Part shown: positions 1 through 5,908 of the stretch, one piece after another
Layout: every line of letters starts with the position of its first letter
How positions within the stretch are numbered: the first letter of the stretch is position 1
Source: Planctomycetota bacterium
GTDB lineage: Bacteria > Planctomycetota > Phycisphaerae > WQYP01
Direction: 5' to 3'
Assembly (NCBI GenBank): GCA_021780285.1
Contig: JAJXZA010000364.1
Span: forward strand, 1-8,106
DNA: 8,106 nucleotides
The notes under the pieces: generated by a model
What the model saw: the letters and a program-made list of their open reading frames with translations, nothing else
The model's database searches: none
Told to the model about the DNA's origin: nothing
Made by a program: the position numbers and the translations under genes

Positions 1-17
1 GTACAGTCTGTTCCCAT
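1..17 (-). CDS. Start of a divergent gene, cut by the window edge
   Basis: On the minus strand an AAGGAGG ribosome-binding site (31-25) sits seven bases upstream of an ATG (17-15). This is a near-ideal bacterial start signal, better than that of the facing gene. Only five full codons are visible (M-G-T-D-C), so no product can be named. The gene is divergent from the sugar-catabolic cassette, where a regulator or transporter for the same pathway often sits, but that is only inference from position. The call rests on the ribosome-binding site alone; the sequence to the left would confirm or refute it. Confidence 0.5.
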
Positions 18-94
18 GGCCTTGCCTCCTTGCAAAATGACGGAACTTAGTTAACACCTTGATTTTACAGGGTGCAAGGCCTGCGCGCAAGGCC
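18..94. repeat. Three copies of GCAAGGCC in the divergent control region
   Basis: GCAAGGCC occurs on the plus strand at 74-81 and 87-94, and inverted (GGCCTTGC) at 18-25. The two direct copies are 13 bases apart, a little over one helical turn. The inverted copy directly precedes the minus-strand ATG. All lie between the divergent gene and the reductase if the reductase really begins near 111. Such an arrangement would suit an operator for a regulator acting on both genes. The word also occurs once inside the kinase coding region near 2454, so it is not unique to this spot. Confidence 0.4.
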
Positions 95-1039
95 CACAAT
101 AAAAATACCTATGAAATATCCGGGTTAGGACGTACCGGTCTCAAAGTGCCGGTGGTAAGTTTTGGAGCCTCGCCCCTTGGCAGCGTTTTTCGGCCGGTGG
201 TTGAAGCGGATGGTATTAAAACCGTTCATGCCGCCTTGGAACTGGGGATGAATTTTTTCGACGTTTCGCCTTATTATGGCAAAACCCTGGCTGAAACCGT
301 GCTCGGCAAGGCTCTGAAGGGCGTTCCACGGCAAAGCTATATTTTGGCCACCAAGCTGGGCCGCTATGGCGATGATGTCTTTGACTTTTCCGCAGGCCGC
401 GTGGCTCGAAGCATAGATGAAAGTCTCCAGCGGCTGGGCGTTGACCACGTTGACATTATTCAGGCGCATGATATTGAGTTTGGCGATCTCAATCAGGTGG
501 TTACTGAAACCATTCCGGCTATGCGCGAGCTGGTGCGAAAGGGGAAGGCTCGTTTTATCGGTATTACCGGTCTGCCGCTGAAGGTGTTTGATTACGTTAT
601 ATCGCGTGTTCCGGTGGACACCATTCTTTCGTATTGTCACTATAGCCTCAATGATCGAAGCCTTGAGAGCCTGCTTGCACTTTGTGAGCAAAAAGGGGTA
701 GGTGTTATCAATGCGTCGCCTCTTTCGATGGGGCTGCTAAGCCAAAAAGGGCCGCCAAGCTGGCATCCAGCCACCGCCGAAATCAAGGCGGCCTGCCGCA
801 AGGCGGCCGAGGTTGCTCGTGAATCCGGAACGGATATCGCCGAAATTGCCGTCAAGTGGGCTATTCGCGAAAAACGCATCCCAACAACCCTGATCGGCAT
901 GGCGGACGAGGCGCATGTGCGGCGAAACATACAATGGAGCACCGAGCCGCTTGATGACGGCGTGCTTAAAAAAATTGAAGCCGTGCTGCAGCCGGTGCTC
1001 AATAAAACATGGCCCAGCGGGCGGCCCGAAAACAATTAA
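59..1039 (+). CDS. Aldo/keto reductase, plant-type L-galactose dehydrogenase
   Basis: Predicted to oxidise the C1 hydroxyl of L-galactose (possibly also L-fucose) to the lactone with NAD(P)+, in the cytoplasm. The AKR tetrad is present: D68, Y73, K99 and H137 (numbered from the TTG at 59). From memory, plant L-galactose dehydrogenase shares long stretches, including GFGASPLGSVF-like, SPYYG, HDIEFG, FIGITGLPL, ILSYCHY, GPPxWHPA and a C-terminal TWPSG. This is more specific than generic AKR similarity. The next gene, a galactonate dehydrogenase homologue, lies 11 bases downstream and fits the next pathway step. The start is doubtful: TTG at 59 is the only standard start codon after an in-frame stop at 38-40, and it has no ribosome-binding site. 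An out-of-frame ATG at 111 reads M-K-Y, the usual AKR beginning, so one base may be missing near 120-124. The family is very sure; the substrate is likely. Confidence 0.9.
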   Translation: MILQGARPARKAHNKNTYEISGLGRTGLKVPVVSFGASPLGSVFRPVVEADGIKTVHAALELGMNFFDVSPYYGKTLAETVLGKALKGVPRQSYILATKLGRYGDDVFDFSAGRVARSIDESLQRLGVDHVDIIQAHDIEFGDLNQVVTETIPAMRELVRKGKARFIGITGLPLKVFDYVISRVPVDTILSYCHYSLNDRSLESLLALCEQKGVGVINASPLSMGLLSQKGPPSWHPATAEIKAACRKAAEVARESGTDIAEIAVKWAIREKRIPTTLIGMADEAHVRRNIQWSTEPLDDGVLKKIEAVLQPVLNKTWPSGRPENN

Positions 1040-1050
1040 GGTTATATATT

Positions 1051-2067
1051 ATGCAAACTCTGCTTCTGGAAAAGCCGGGCCAATTTAATTTAATTGATCG
1101 CCCCGAACCTCAAACTTCCGGCCCCGGCATGGCGCTGGTGCGGGTAAATTGCGCTGGCGTCTGTGGCACAGATTTACACGCCTACAAGGGTCGCCAGCCG
1201 TTTTTTGAATACCCGCGCGTACTCGGCCACGAATTGGGTGTCGAGGTGCTGGCCGTCGGTGATGGAGTCTCCAATATTAAACCGGGCGACCGGTGCTGTG
1301 TTGAGCCGTACTTGAATTGCGGCAGGTGTATTGCCTGCCGCCGCGGCCGTTTTAACTGTTGCACGAGCCTGAAGGTGCTGGGGGTGCATACCGATGGCGG
1401 CTATTGCTCGCGCATTGTGGTGCCGGCGGTAAAGCTGCATAGGTCGGCCAAACTGAGTTTTGAGCAATTAGCACTGATAGAAACGCTGGGTATCGGCGCT
1501 CACGCGGTAAGCCGGGCCGCAATTGAACCGGGTGAATGGGTGCTGGTGTTGGGAGCTGGACCGATTGGTCTGGCGGTCATGCAGTTTGTCAAAGCGGCAG
1601 GGGGCCGCTTAATAGTCGCGGATATCAGCCCGCAGCGACTGGAGTTTTGCCGCAAGCAGGTGGGCGCAGACCATACGGTAGACGCGAGGCAAACGCCCTT
1701 GGAGCAGGTGCGAGCCATTACCAATTCAGATTTGCCCACAGCCGTGTTCGACGCCACGGGCAACCCGCAGTCCATGCACGATGCTTTTGGTTATGTGGCC
1801 AACAGCGGGCGGCTCGTGTTTGTGGGCCTGTTTCAGGGCGATGTAACCTTCAGAGACCCCGAGTTTCATCGTCGTGAACTGACGTTGTTGGCCAGTCGCA
1901 ATGCGACGCCCGCAGATTTTGCCCGCATAATCTCGCTCGTTGAAGCCGGCTCCATTGACACCACTCCCTGGATTACTCATCGCGCCAAGTTGGCGGATGC
2001 TGCAGCGCAATTCAACGTCTGGACCGACCCATCCAGCGGCACCATCAAGGCTATGATTGCTATTTAG
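1051..2067 (+). CDS. lgoD: Zinc-dependent dehydrogenase, L-galactonate 5-dehydrogenase type
   Basis: A 338-residue medium-chain dehydrogenase. Catalytic zinc ligands are C38, H60, E61 and probably E144. Structural zinc cysteines are C90, C93, C96 and C104. The nucleotide-binding motif GAGPIG is at 168-173, and D191 at the end of the next strand favours NAD over NADP. It closely resembles E. coli LgoD (YjjN), recalled from memory, in the segments QPFFxYPRVLGHE, DATGN, FVGLF, DPEFH and SRNATPxDFA. LgoD oxidises L-galactonate to D-tagaturonate. Following an L-galactose dehydrogenase, this makes a coherent pathway. I chose ATG 1051 because it has an AAGG about nine bases upstream and begins the conserved fold; a longer in-frame start at 1009 would overlap the previous gene. 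Related alternatives are threonine, sorbitol or L-idonate dehydrogenases. The family is certain and the substrate probable. Confidence 0.9.
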   Translation: MQTLLLEKPGQFNLIDRPEPQTSGPGMALVRVNCAGVCGTDLHAYKGRQPFFEYPRVLGHELGVEVLAVGDGVSNIKPGDRCCVEPYLNCGRCIACRRGRFNCCTSLKVLGVHTDGGYCSRIVVPAVKLHRSAKLSFEQLALIETLGIGAHAVSRAAIEPGEWVLVLGAGPIGLAVMQFVKAAGGRLIVADISPQRLEFCRKQVGADHTVDARQTPLEQVRAITNSDLPTAVFDATGNPQSMHDAFGYVANSGRLVFVGLFQGDVTFRDPEFHRRELTLLASRNATPADFARIISLVEAGSIDTTPWITHRAKLADAAAQFNVWTDPSSGTIKAMIAI

Positions 2068-2076
2068 TCGCATGGC

Positions 2077-2105
2077 TTGACGCCAACTCGACCTGGCGCT
2101 GTAAT
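2077..2105 (+). promoter_or_regulatory. Sigma-70-like promoter for the PfkB kinase
   Basis: TTGACG (2077-2082) and TGTAAT (2100-2105) are separated by exactly 17 bases, a five-of-six match to each consensus box. Transcription would start near 2112, giving a leader of about 50 bases before the kinase ATG. The site lies in the 97-base gap after the dehydrogenase, so the kinase may be transcribed independently of the two dehydrogenases as well as by read-through. Confidence 0.5.
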
Positions 2106-2124
2106 GCCCACATAAATGTATTGT

Positions 2125-2139
2125 CGCCCTGTTGGGGCG
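2125..2139 (+). other. Small hairpin in the kinase leader
   Basis: CGCCC (2125-2129) and GGGCG (2135-2139) form a perfect five-base-pair stem with a five-base loop, between the predicted promoter and the ribosome-binding site. There is no following T run, so it is not a convincing terminator. It could stabilise the mRNA or be chance. Confidence 0.25.
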
Positions 2140-2164
2140 TGTTCTGCTAAGGAAACCGATTTTC

Positions 2165-3244
2165 ATGAAAACGCTTAACGCCTCGGAATGCAAGTACGAC
2201 CTGATAAGTTTGGGCGAATGCATGGTGCGGCTGTCGCCGCCGGGACATGGTCGCATCGAGTTTGCCAATACCCTGGAAGTATGGGTTGGCGGCGGCGAGT
2301 ACAACGTTGCATATGCCCTGTCGCGGTTGGGGCTGCGCACCGGCTTTGTCAGCCGCCTGGTGGATAACCCGGTTGGCCGCATTGTGCTTAATCATGGCCG
2401 GGCGGTGGGCCTGGACATGCAGCATGTGCTGCTGGCGCCATACGATGGCGTCGGCAAGGCCGACCGCATTGGCCTGAACTTTACCGAGGTTGGCACCAGC
2501 GTTAGAGGCTCAGTGACCATGTATGACCGCGGACATTCGGCGGCCATGAATATGAAGCCCGGCATGATTGACTTTGCTGCGATTTTTACCAATAGCCGCG
2601 CCCGCTGGTTGCACACGGGGGGCATATTTACCGCGCTCTCTGAAGGTACTGCGGGTGTGGTGCTTGAGGCGGTTAAGGCGGCCAAAGCCGCCGGGACGAT
2701 CGTATCCTACGATCTTAACTTCAGGTCTAAGCTTTGGAGCAGCAAACAGGCTCAGGCCATCACCAAAGCCATCATGCCCTATATTGACGTGCTTATAGGC
2801 AATGAAGAAGATTTTCAGAAGGTTCTTGGCTTTGAAGTCCCCGGCGTGGATGAAAACCTGGCGAATCTTAATACCTCTGCCTACAAAACGATGGTTGAAA
2901 AAGTGGTGGCAACCTGGCCGAGCGTCAAAATGGTCGGTACCACGCTGCGCGAGGTGCGGTCGGGCCTCGTCAATAATTGGTCGGCCATTGCCTGGTGCGA
3001 AGGCAAGTTTTACGAAAGCCGGCGCTACGAAGGTTTGGAAATAGAGGACCGCGTAGGCGGTGGCGACGGATTTTGCTCTGGATTGGCCTACGGCGTGCTT
3101 GCCGGAAAGTCTCCGCAGGAAGCGGTGGACTTAGGCGCCGCCCATGGCGCTTTGCTGCAAACCACGCGCGGCGACACCAGCCAGATTAATCTTTCTGAAT
3201 TGATGCACGTTTACGGCGGCGGCAGCGCTCGCATCGTGCGATAA
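2165..3244 (+). CDS. kdgK: PfkB-family sugar kinase, likely 2-keto-3-deoxygluconate kinase
   Basis: A 359-residue ribokinase-like enzyme, predicted to phosphorylate 2-keto-3-deoxygluconate with ATP to KDPG, which an aldolase would split. The N-terminal PfkB region (VGGGEYNVAYALSRLG, 42-56) is followed by the D-L-N-F-R-S-K-L-W segment (183-191) typical of KDG kinases. The C-terminal anion-hole motif is DRVGGGDGFCSG (295-306), with D301 as catalytic base; the usual GAGD is GGGD here, a variant I associate with this subgroup. The TTRGD stretch (333-337) is also characteristic. ATG 2165 has AAGGA (2149-2153) upstream; earlier in-frame starts extend into the leader and lack support. In the L-galactose route, D-tagaturonate would be reduced and dehydrated to KDG by enzymes not seen here, and this kinase would act next. 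A different keto-deoxy sugar or a fructokinase role cannot be excluded. Confidence 0.88.
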   Translation: MKTLNASECKYDLISLGECMVRLSPPGHGRIEFANTLEVWVGGGEYNVAYALSRLGLRTGFVSRLVDNPVGRIVLNHGRAVGLDMQHVLLAPYDGVGKADRIGLNFTEVGTSVRGSVTMYDRGHSAAMNMKPGMIDFAAIFTNSRARWLHTGGIFTALSEGTAGVVLEAVKAAKAAGTIVSYDLNFRSKLWSSKQAQAITKAIMPYIDVLIGNEEDFQKVLGFEVPGVDENLANLNTSAYKTMVEKVVATWPSVKMVGTTLREVRSGLVNNWSAIAWCEGKFYESRRYEGLEIEDRVGGGDGFCSGLAYGVLAGKSPQEAVDLGAAHGALLQTTRGDTSQINLSELMHVYGGGSARIVR

Positions 3245-3252
3245 ACGCAGTA

Positions 3253-3275
3253 GCCCGGCTTGCAGGGCCGCTTTT
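3253..3275 (+). terminator. Possible weak terminator after the kinase gene
   Basis: In the 48-base gap between the convergent kinase and coaX genes, CGGC (3256-3259) can pair with GCCG (3267-3270), followed by CTTTT. A competing pairing GCCC/GGGC (3253-3256 with 3265-3268) uses the same bases. Stems are only four base pairs and the T run is short, so this is a weak call supported mainly by position. Confidence 0.3.
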
Positions 3276-3292
3276 GTCGCGATTCTTGCACA

Positions 3293-4087
3293 TTAACTCT
3301 CGGCCATGGCATGGTGTTCCCACACCAGCGCCGCGCCTTGCAGCACAAGATCCGGAATCAGCGAGTCTACTATGCCCATCGCCGGCAGCAGCCGCTGCGC
3401 ATCGCCGCCGGTGCCCACTACGTGCGGCCAATGGCCGAGCTTCTCGGCGTAACGTTCAACAAGTTCGCGAATGGCGCCGCGCGTTGCGGCATAAATGCCC
3501 ATGCCCAGCGCCTCGAGAGTGTTGCGCCCAAAAGCTTCTGTGGGTTCATCCAGCGTCGCCAGTGGCAGTTGTGCCGTGTTTTCGTGAAGGGCACGGGCAC
3601 ACATCTGCAGCCCCGGCCCGATTGAGCCGCCTAAAAATACGCCGTCATCACTGACGGCATCCACCACCAGGGCCGAGCCGCAATGAATTATTACCGCCGC
3701 GCTTTGTGTATTGACATACGTGCACAACGCGGCCAGCAGACGGTCAACTCCAAGGGTGGATTCATCCGTCAGGGCGGTTTGCATTGGGATGGGCAAATCT
3801 TTGCCGATGATCTTTGGGCGTTGGCCGCAGATGCGTTCCACCGTTTGAGCAACGGTTGGCGTCAGTTGTGGCGCAACGCTGGCAATAACAATTGCTTCGG
3901 GTGCGGCTGTTTCGGCGGCGTCGCCGGCAGTCTTGTGGCTTGGAGCCCACAGGCCGCGCAACAGATCGTCAAGGCGGTCGGCGATTTCGTCATGCGTAAT
4001 TCGTTGGGCTGGTTCAGATACCGCGCCTTCTGCAAACAAGCCGACGCCGAGGCGCGTATTTCCGATGTCAATTGCTATAACGCTCAT
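3293..4087 (-). CDS. coaX: Type III pantothenate kinase
   Basis: A 264-residue ASKHA-fold kinase that phosphorylates pantothenate, the first step of coenzyme A synthesis, in the cytoplasm. Visible motifs are the N-terminal phosphate loop DIGNTRLG (7-14), GVDR (113-116), GGSIGPG (153-159), the pantothenate-side TAQLP (171-175) and GGDA (227-230). ATG 4087 is chosen because GGAG lies six bases upstream; a TTG four codons earlier would include that site. The gene starts 30 bases after obg ends, so the two are probably cotranscribed. Oddity: where the family has D-x-G-[ST]-A, this protein has H135-C-G-S-A. The Asp at this place is regarded as the catalytic base, so activity may be altered. The second Asp of this region (D143) is kept, as is all the rest of the fold. 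Confidence 0.93.
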   Translation of the reverse strand: MSVIAIDIGNTRLGVGLFAEGAVSEPAQRITHDEIADRLDDLLRGLWAPSHKTAGDAAETAAPEAIVIASVAPQLTPTVAQTVERICGQRPKIIGKDLPIPMQTALTDESTLGVDRLLAALCTYVNTQSAAVIIHCGSALVVDAVSDDGVFLGGSIGPGLQMCARALHENTAQLPLATLDEPTEAFGRNTLEALGMGIYAATRGAIRELVERYAEKLGHWPHVVGTGGDAQRLLPAMGIVDSLIPDLVLQGAALVWEHHAMAES

Positions 4088-4117
4088 GATGCGCTCCAAA
4101 AAAAATATGGCTGAATA

Positions 4118-5329
4118 TCAGGTGGTTTTGCGGCTGCGCCGGTAGAACTTGCCTTTGCGCTGGTCGTCTGCCTTCATGGCTTGAACTTCCGCGGCAAGTT
4201 CGGCATCGTCTGCGGCGGTCTCGCTGCTTTGTGTTGCGGCGCTCCGATCGGTCGCCTGGGGCGTATCGGCAGCGGTAGGCCATGCCGATACATCGCTCAT
4301 AATAGCGGGCGGTGCATCAACAATGGCCTCGCCTTTCGGTGCCCGCTGCACGTTTTGCCATATCTCCTCGAGCAGTGGTCTTAGACCCGTGCCGGTGACG
4401 GCGCTGATTGCGAAGATTTGCTTGCCCGGCAAATAGTCGCGAAGGTCGGCGAGAGCTTCTGGTGCTCCGGTAAGGTCCATTTTATTGGCAACAAGAATTT
4501 CGGGCTTGGCTGCGAGCTTGGGGCTGTATTTGGCCAACTCGCTCCGAAGCGATTCGTAGGCCTCAATGGGGGTAATGTCTTCCAGCGACATCATATCAAT
4601 CAGATGCACCAGCACGCGCGTTCGCTCAATATGGCGCAAAAATGTCAGGCCCAGGCCCGCGCCTTCGTGCGCCCCTTCTATTAAGCCCGGAATATCGGCG
4701 ATAACCAGTCGCCGCTCGGCATCAAGCTCGGCAATTCCGAGTTGCGGCTTAAGTGTCGTAAACGGGTAGTCGGCGATTTTAGGGCGAGCCGCAGAGAGTC
4801 GCGATAGCAGCGTGCTTTTACCGGCGTTGGGCAACCCCAGCAGGCCGACGTCGGCAATGAGCCTGAGTTGAAATTTGAGGCGGCGCGATTGGCCACGCTC
4901 GCCGGGTTCGGCATACTCCGGTGCTTGCCGCACCGATGTCACAAACTGCAAATTGCCTCGACCACCACGCCCGCCGGCGGCAACCAGTACTTTGCGGCCC
5001 GCAGGCACCATGTCGGCAAGCAAAATGCCCGAGTCGGCATCGTACACCAGCGTGCCCGGTGGAACGCGAATGACGAGGTCGGCTCCATCGCGGCCGGCCT
5101 TTTTTTTGCCTTGGCCCGGCTCTCCGCGCGGAGCCTTCCAGTGATGGCGGCCTGCCATGTCCAGCAGCGTATCTACACCTTCGACCGCCTCAAGATACAC
5201 GCTGCCGCCGCGGCCGCCGTCGCCGCCGTCCGGGCCGCCGTGCGGAACGTATTTTTCGCGCCGCATTGAGACGCACCCGTTTCCGCCGTCGCCGGCAAAG
5301 ACCTTAATTTCCGCTTCATCAATAAACAT
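4118..5329 (-). CDS. obg: Obg/CgtA GTPase, ribosome assembly factor
   Basis: A 403-residue essential-type GTPase acting on the large ribosomal subunit. The glycine-rich Obg fold spans about 1-158 (KVFAGDGGNGC near 9-19, then HGGPDGGDGG). The G domain follows, with G1 GLPNAGKST (165-173), switch FTTL (190-193), G3 DIPG (212-215), G4 NKMD (282-285) and G5 SAVTGTG (309-315). The remaining 70 or so residues are Ala/Asp/Thr-rich low complexity ending in a basic RRSRKTT. I see no OCT domain, which occurs in Bacillus-type Obg and is absent from many proteobacterial ones. ATG 5329 matches the family N-terminus (M-F-I-D-E-A) and has GGAAA upstream; a longer reading frame to 5419 adds non-conserved sequence. 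It is the first gene of a likely obg-coaX operon, transcribed away from tRNA-Leu. Confidence 0.97.
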   Translation of the reverse strand: MFIDEAEIKVFAGDGGNGCVSMRREKYVPHGGPDGGDGGRGGSVYLEAVEGVDTLLDMAGRHHWKAPRGEPGQGKKKAGRDGADLVIRVPPGTLVYDADSGILLADMVPAGRKVLVAAGGRGGRGNLQFVTSVRQAPEYAEPGERGQSRRLKFQLRLIADVGLLGLPNAGKSTLLSRLSAARPKIADYPFTTLKPQLGIAELDAERRLVIADIPGLIEGAHEGAGLGLTFLRHIERTRVLVHLIDMMSLEDITPIEAYESLRSELAKYSPKLAAKPEILVANKMDLTGAPEALADLRDYLPGKQIFAISAVTGTGLRPLLEEIWQNVQRAPKGEAIVDAPPAIMSDVSAWPTAADTPQATDRSAATQSSETAADDAELAAEVQAMKADDQRKGKFYRRSRKTT

Positions 5330-5418
5330 CAACTGTTTCCAATTGCGCTGGGGCCGCATCGCTGGGTCAGGCCGCCATAAGCGCCGCGCATTGTCACCCG
5401 CGACGCAAAACATATTCA

Positions 5419-5424
5419 ATTGTA
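5419..5424 (-). promoter_or_regulatory. Candidate -10 box for the obg-coaX operon
   Basis: TACAAT on the minus strand is a five-of-six match to the sigma-70 -10 consensus, about 90 bases upstream of the obg ATG. The hexamer 17 bases further upstream (CTGCTA) matches the -35 box only three of six and overlaps a hairpin (5433-5449). It is the best candidate in the gap but weak. Confidence 0.25.
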
Positions 5425-5432
5425 CTCGATAC

Positions 5433-5449
5433 GCCTGCGTTTAGCAGGC
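5433..5449. repeat. Perfect 17-base inverted repeat
   Basis: GCCTGC (5433-5438), loop GTTTA, GCAGGC (5444-5449). Neither strand has a T run afterwards, so it is not an intrinsic terminator. It lies just upstream of the candidate obg -10 box, so it could be a regulator site, or a structure in the tRNA-Leu read-through transcript. Confidence 0.35.
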
Positions 5450-5641
5450 TTGGCATAATGAAGCCGGACTGCTCGTACTTTTTAACTGTTCGGTTCGGAA
5501 TAACATTTGGTTCACCTGAAAATCAAAAAACCGAGCGAGGTAAAGAATGCTTTTTAAGTTGGCTGTTTTCTTTTGAAAGGACCGATGGCAATGGAAATTT
5601 GGCCGGCCGATGCCTGCTGAACGATGAGATTGCTTTTGAAA

Positions 5642-5723
5642 TGCTCGGGACAGGAATCGAACCTGCACTCCTTTCGGAACCGGAACCTAAATCCGGCGCG
5701 TCTGCCAGTTCCGCCACCCGAGC
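5642..5723 (-). tRNA. tRNA-Leu, anticodon UAG
   Basis: An 82-base class II tRNA. The acceptor stem GCTCGGG pairs with CCCGAGC and the discriminator is A, as for leucine. The anticodon arm is CCGGA-TTTAGGT-TCCGG with anticodon TAG. The long variable arm TTCC-GAAA-GGAG and the T arm GCAGG-TTCGATT-CCTGT are intact. It reads CUN-type leucine codons, mainly CUA and CUG. The terminal CCA is not encoded and must be added by the CCA-adding enzyme. Confidence 0.97.
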
Positions 5724-5735
5724 TGGTATACCAAA

Positions 5736-5764
5736 ATCATACCGTTTTGTACATGAATTGTCAT
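5736..5764 (-). promoter_or_regulatory. Sigma-70-like promoter for tRNA-Leu
   Basis: On the minus strand ATGACA (5764-5759) and TATGAT (5741-5736) are 17 bases apart, each a five-of-six match. Transcription would start near 5729, only about six bases before the mature tRNA 5' end, so the precursor would have a very short leader. The palindrome GGTATACC lies in the region between the -10 box and the tRNA. Confidence 0.6.
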
Positions 5765-5908
5765 AGCCAACGTGGCATAAGGCCATGGAGCGAGTCGCTT
5801 GATGAATCGGGCTTTGCGCCAGAATGAACCGCATCGCGGTGGGGTGCTGGGCGATTAGCAGCGGCAAGTTGCCGGCAAGATAAAGCACCGGCGACGGTTG
5901 CCTGGCGG

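Larger units (their letters stand above)
5330..5641. other. Gene-free stretch between obg and tRNA-Leu
   Basis: I find no convincing gene in these 312 bases; the open frames crossing it have no start signals or recognisable motifs. It should hold the obg promoter (candidate -10 at 5419-5424) and the 3' trailer of the tRNA. A perfect six-base-pair hairpin with a GTTTA loop lies at 5433-5449 (GCCTGC/GCAGGC). For the tRNA transcript, a run of six Ts on the minus strand (5530-5525) follows a very short possible stem, at best a weak terminator. The palindrome GGCCGGCC is at 5601-5608. The stretch from about 5500 to 5590 is more AT-rich than the flanking genes. Confidence 0.5.

Noticed and set aside
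125..691. 188-codon antisense frame under the aldo/keto reductase
   Set aside because: It is fully opposite a strongly conserved gene, with no ribosome-binding site or recognisable family.
5525..5541. T run after a short stem as a strong terminator for tRNA-Leu
   Set aside because: The stem is only three base pairs, so it is mentioned in the gap entry but not called as a terminator.
5458..5766. 102-codon open frame on the plus strand across the tRNA
   Set aside because: It runs antisense through tRNA-Leu and yields the G-T-G-I-E-P-A-L-L type peptide that is a familiar false protein from tRNA antisense; no start signal.
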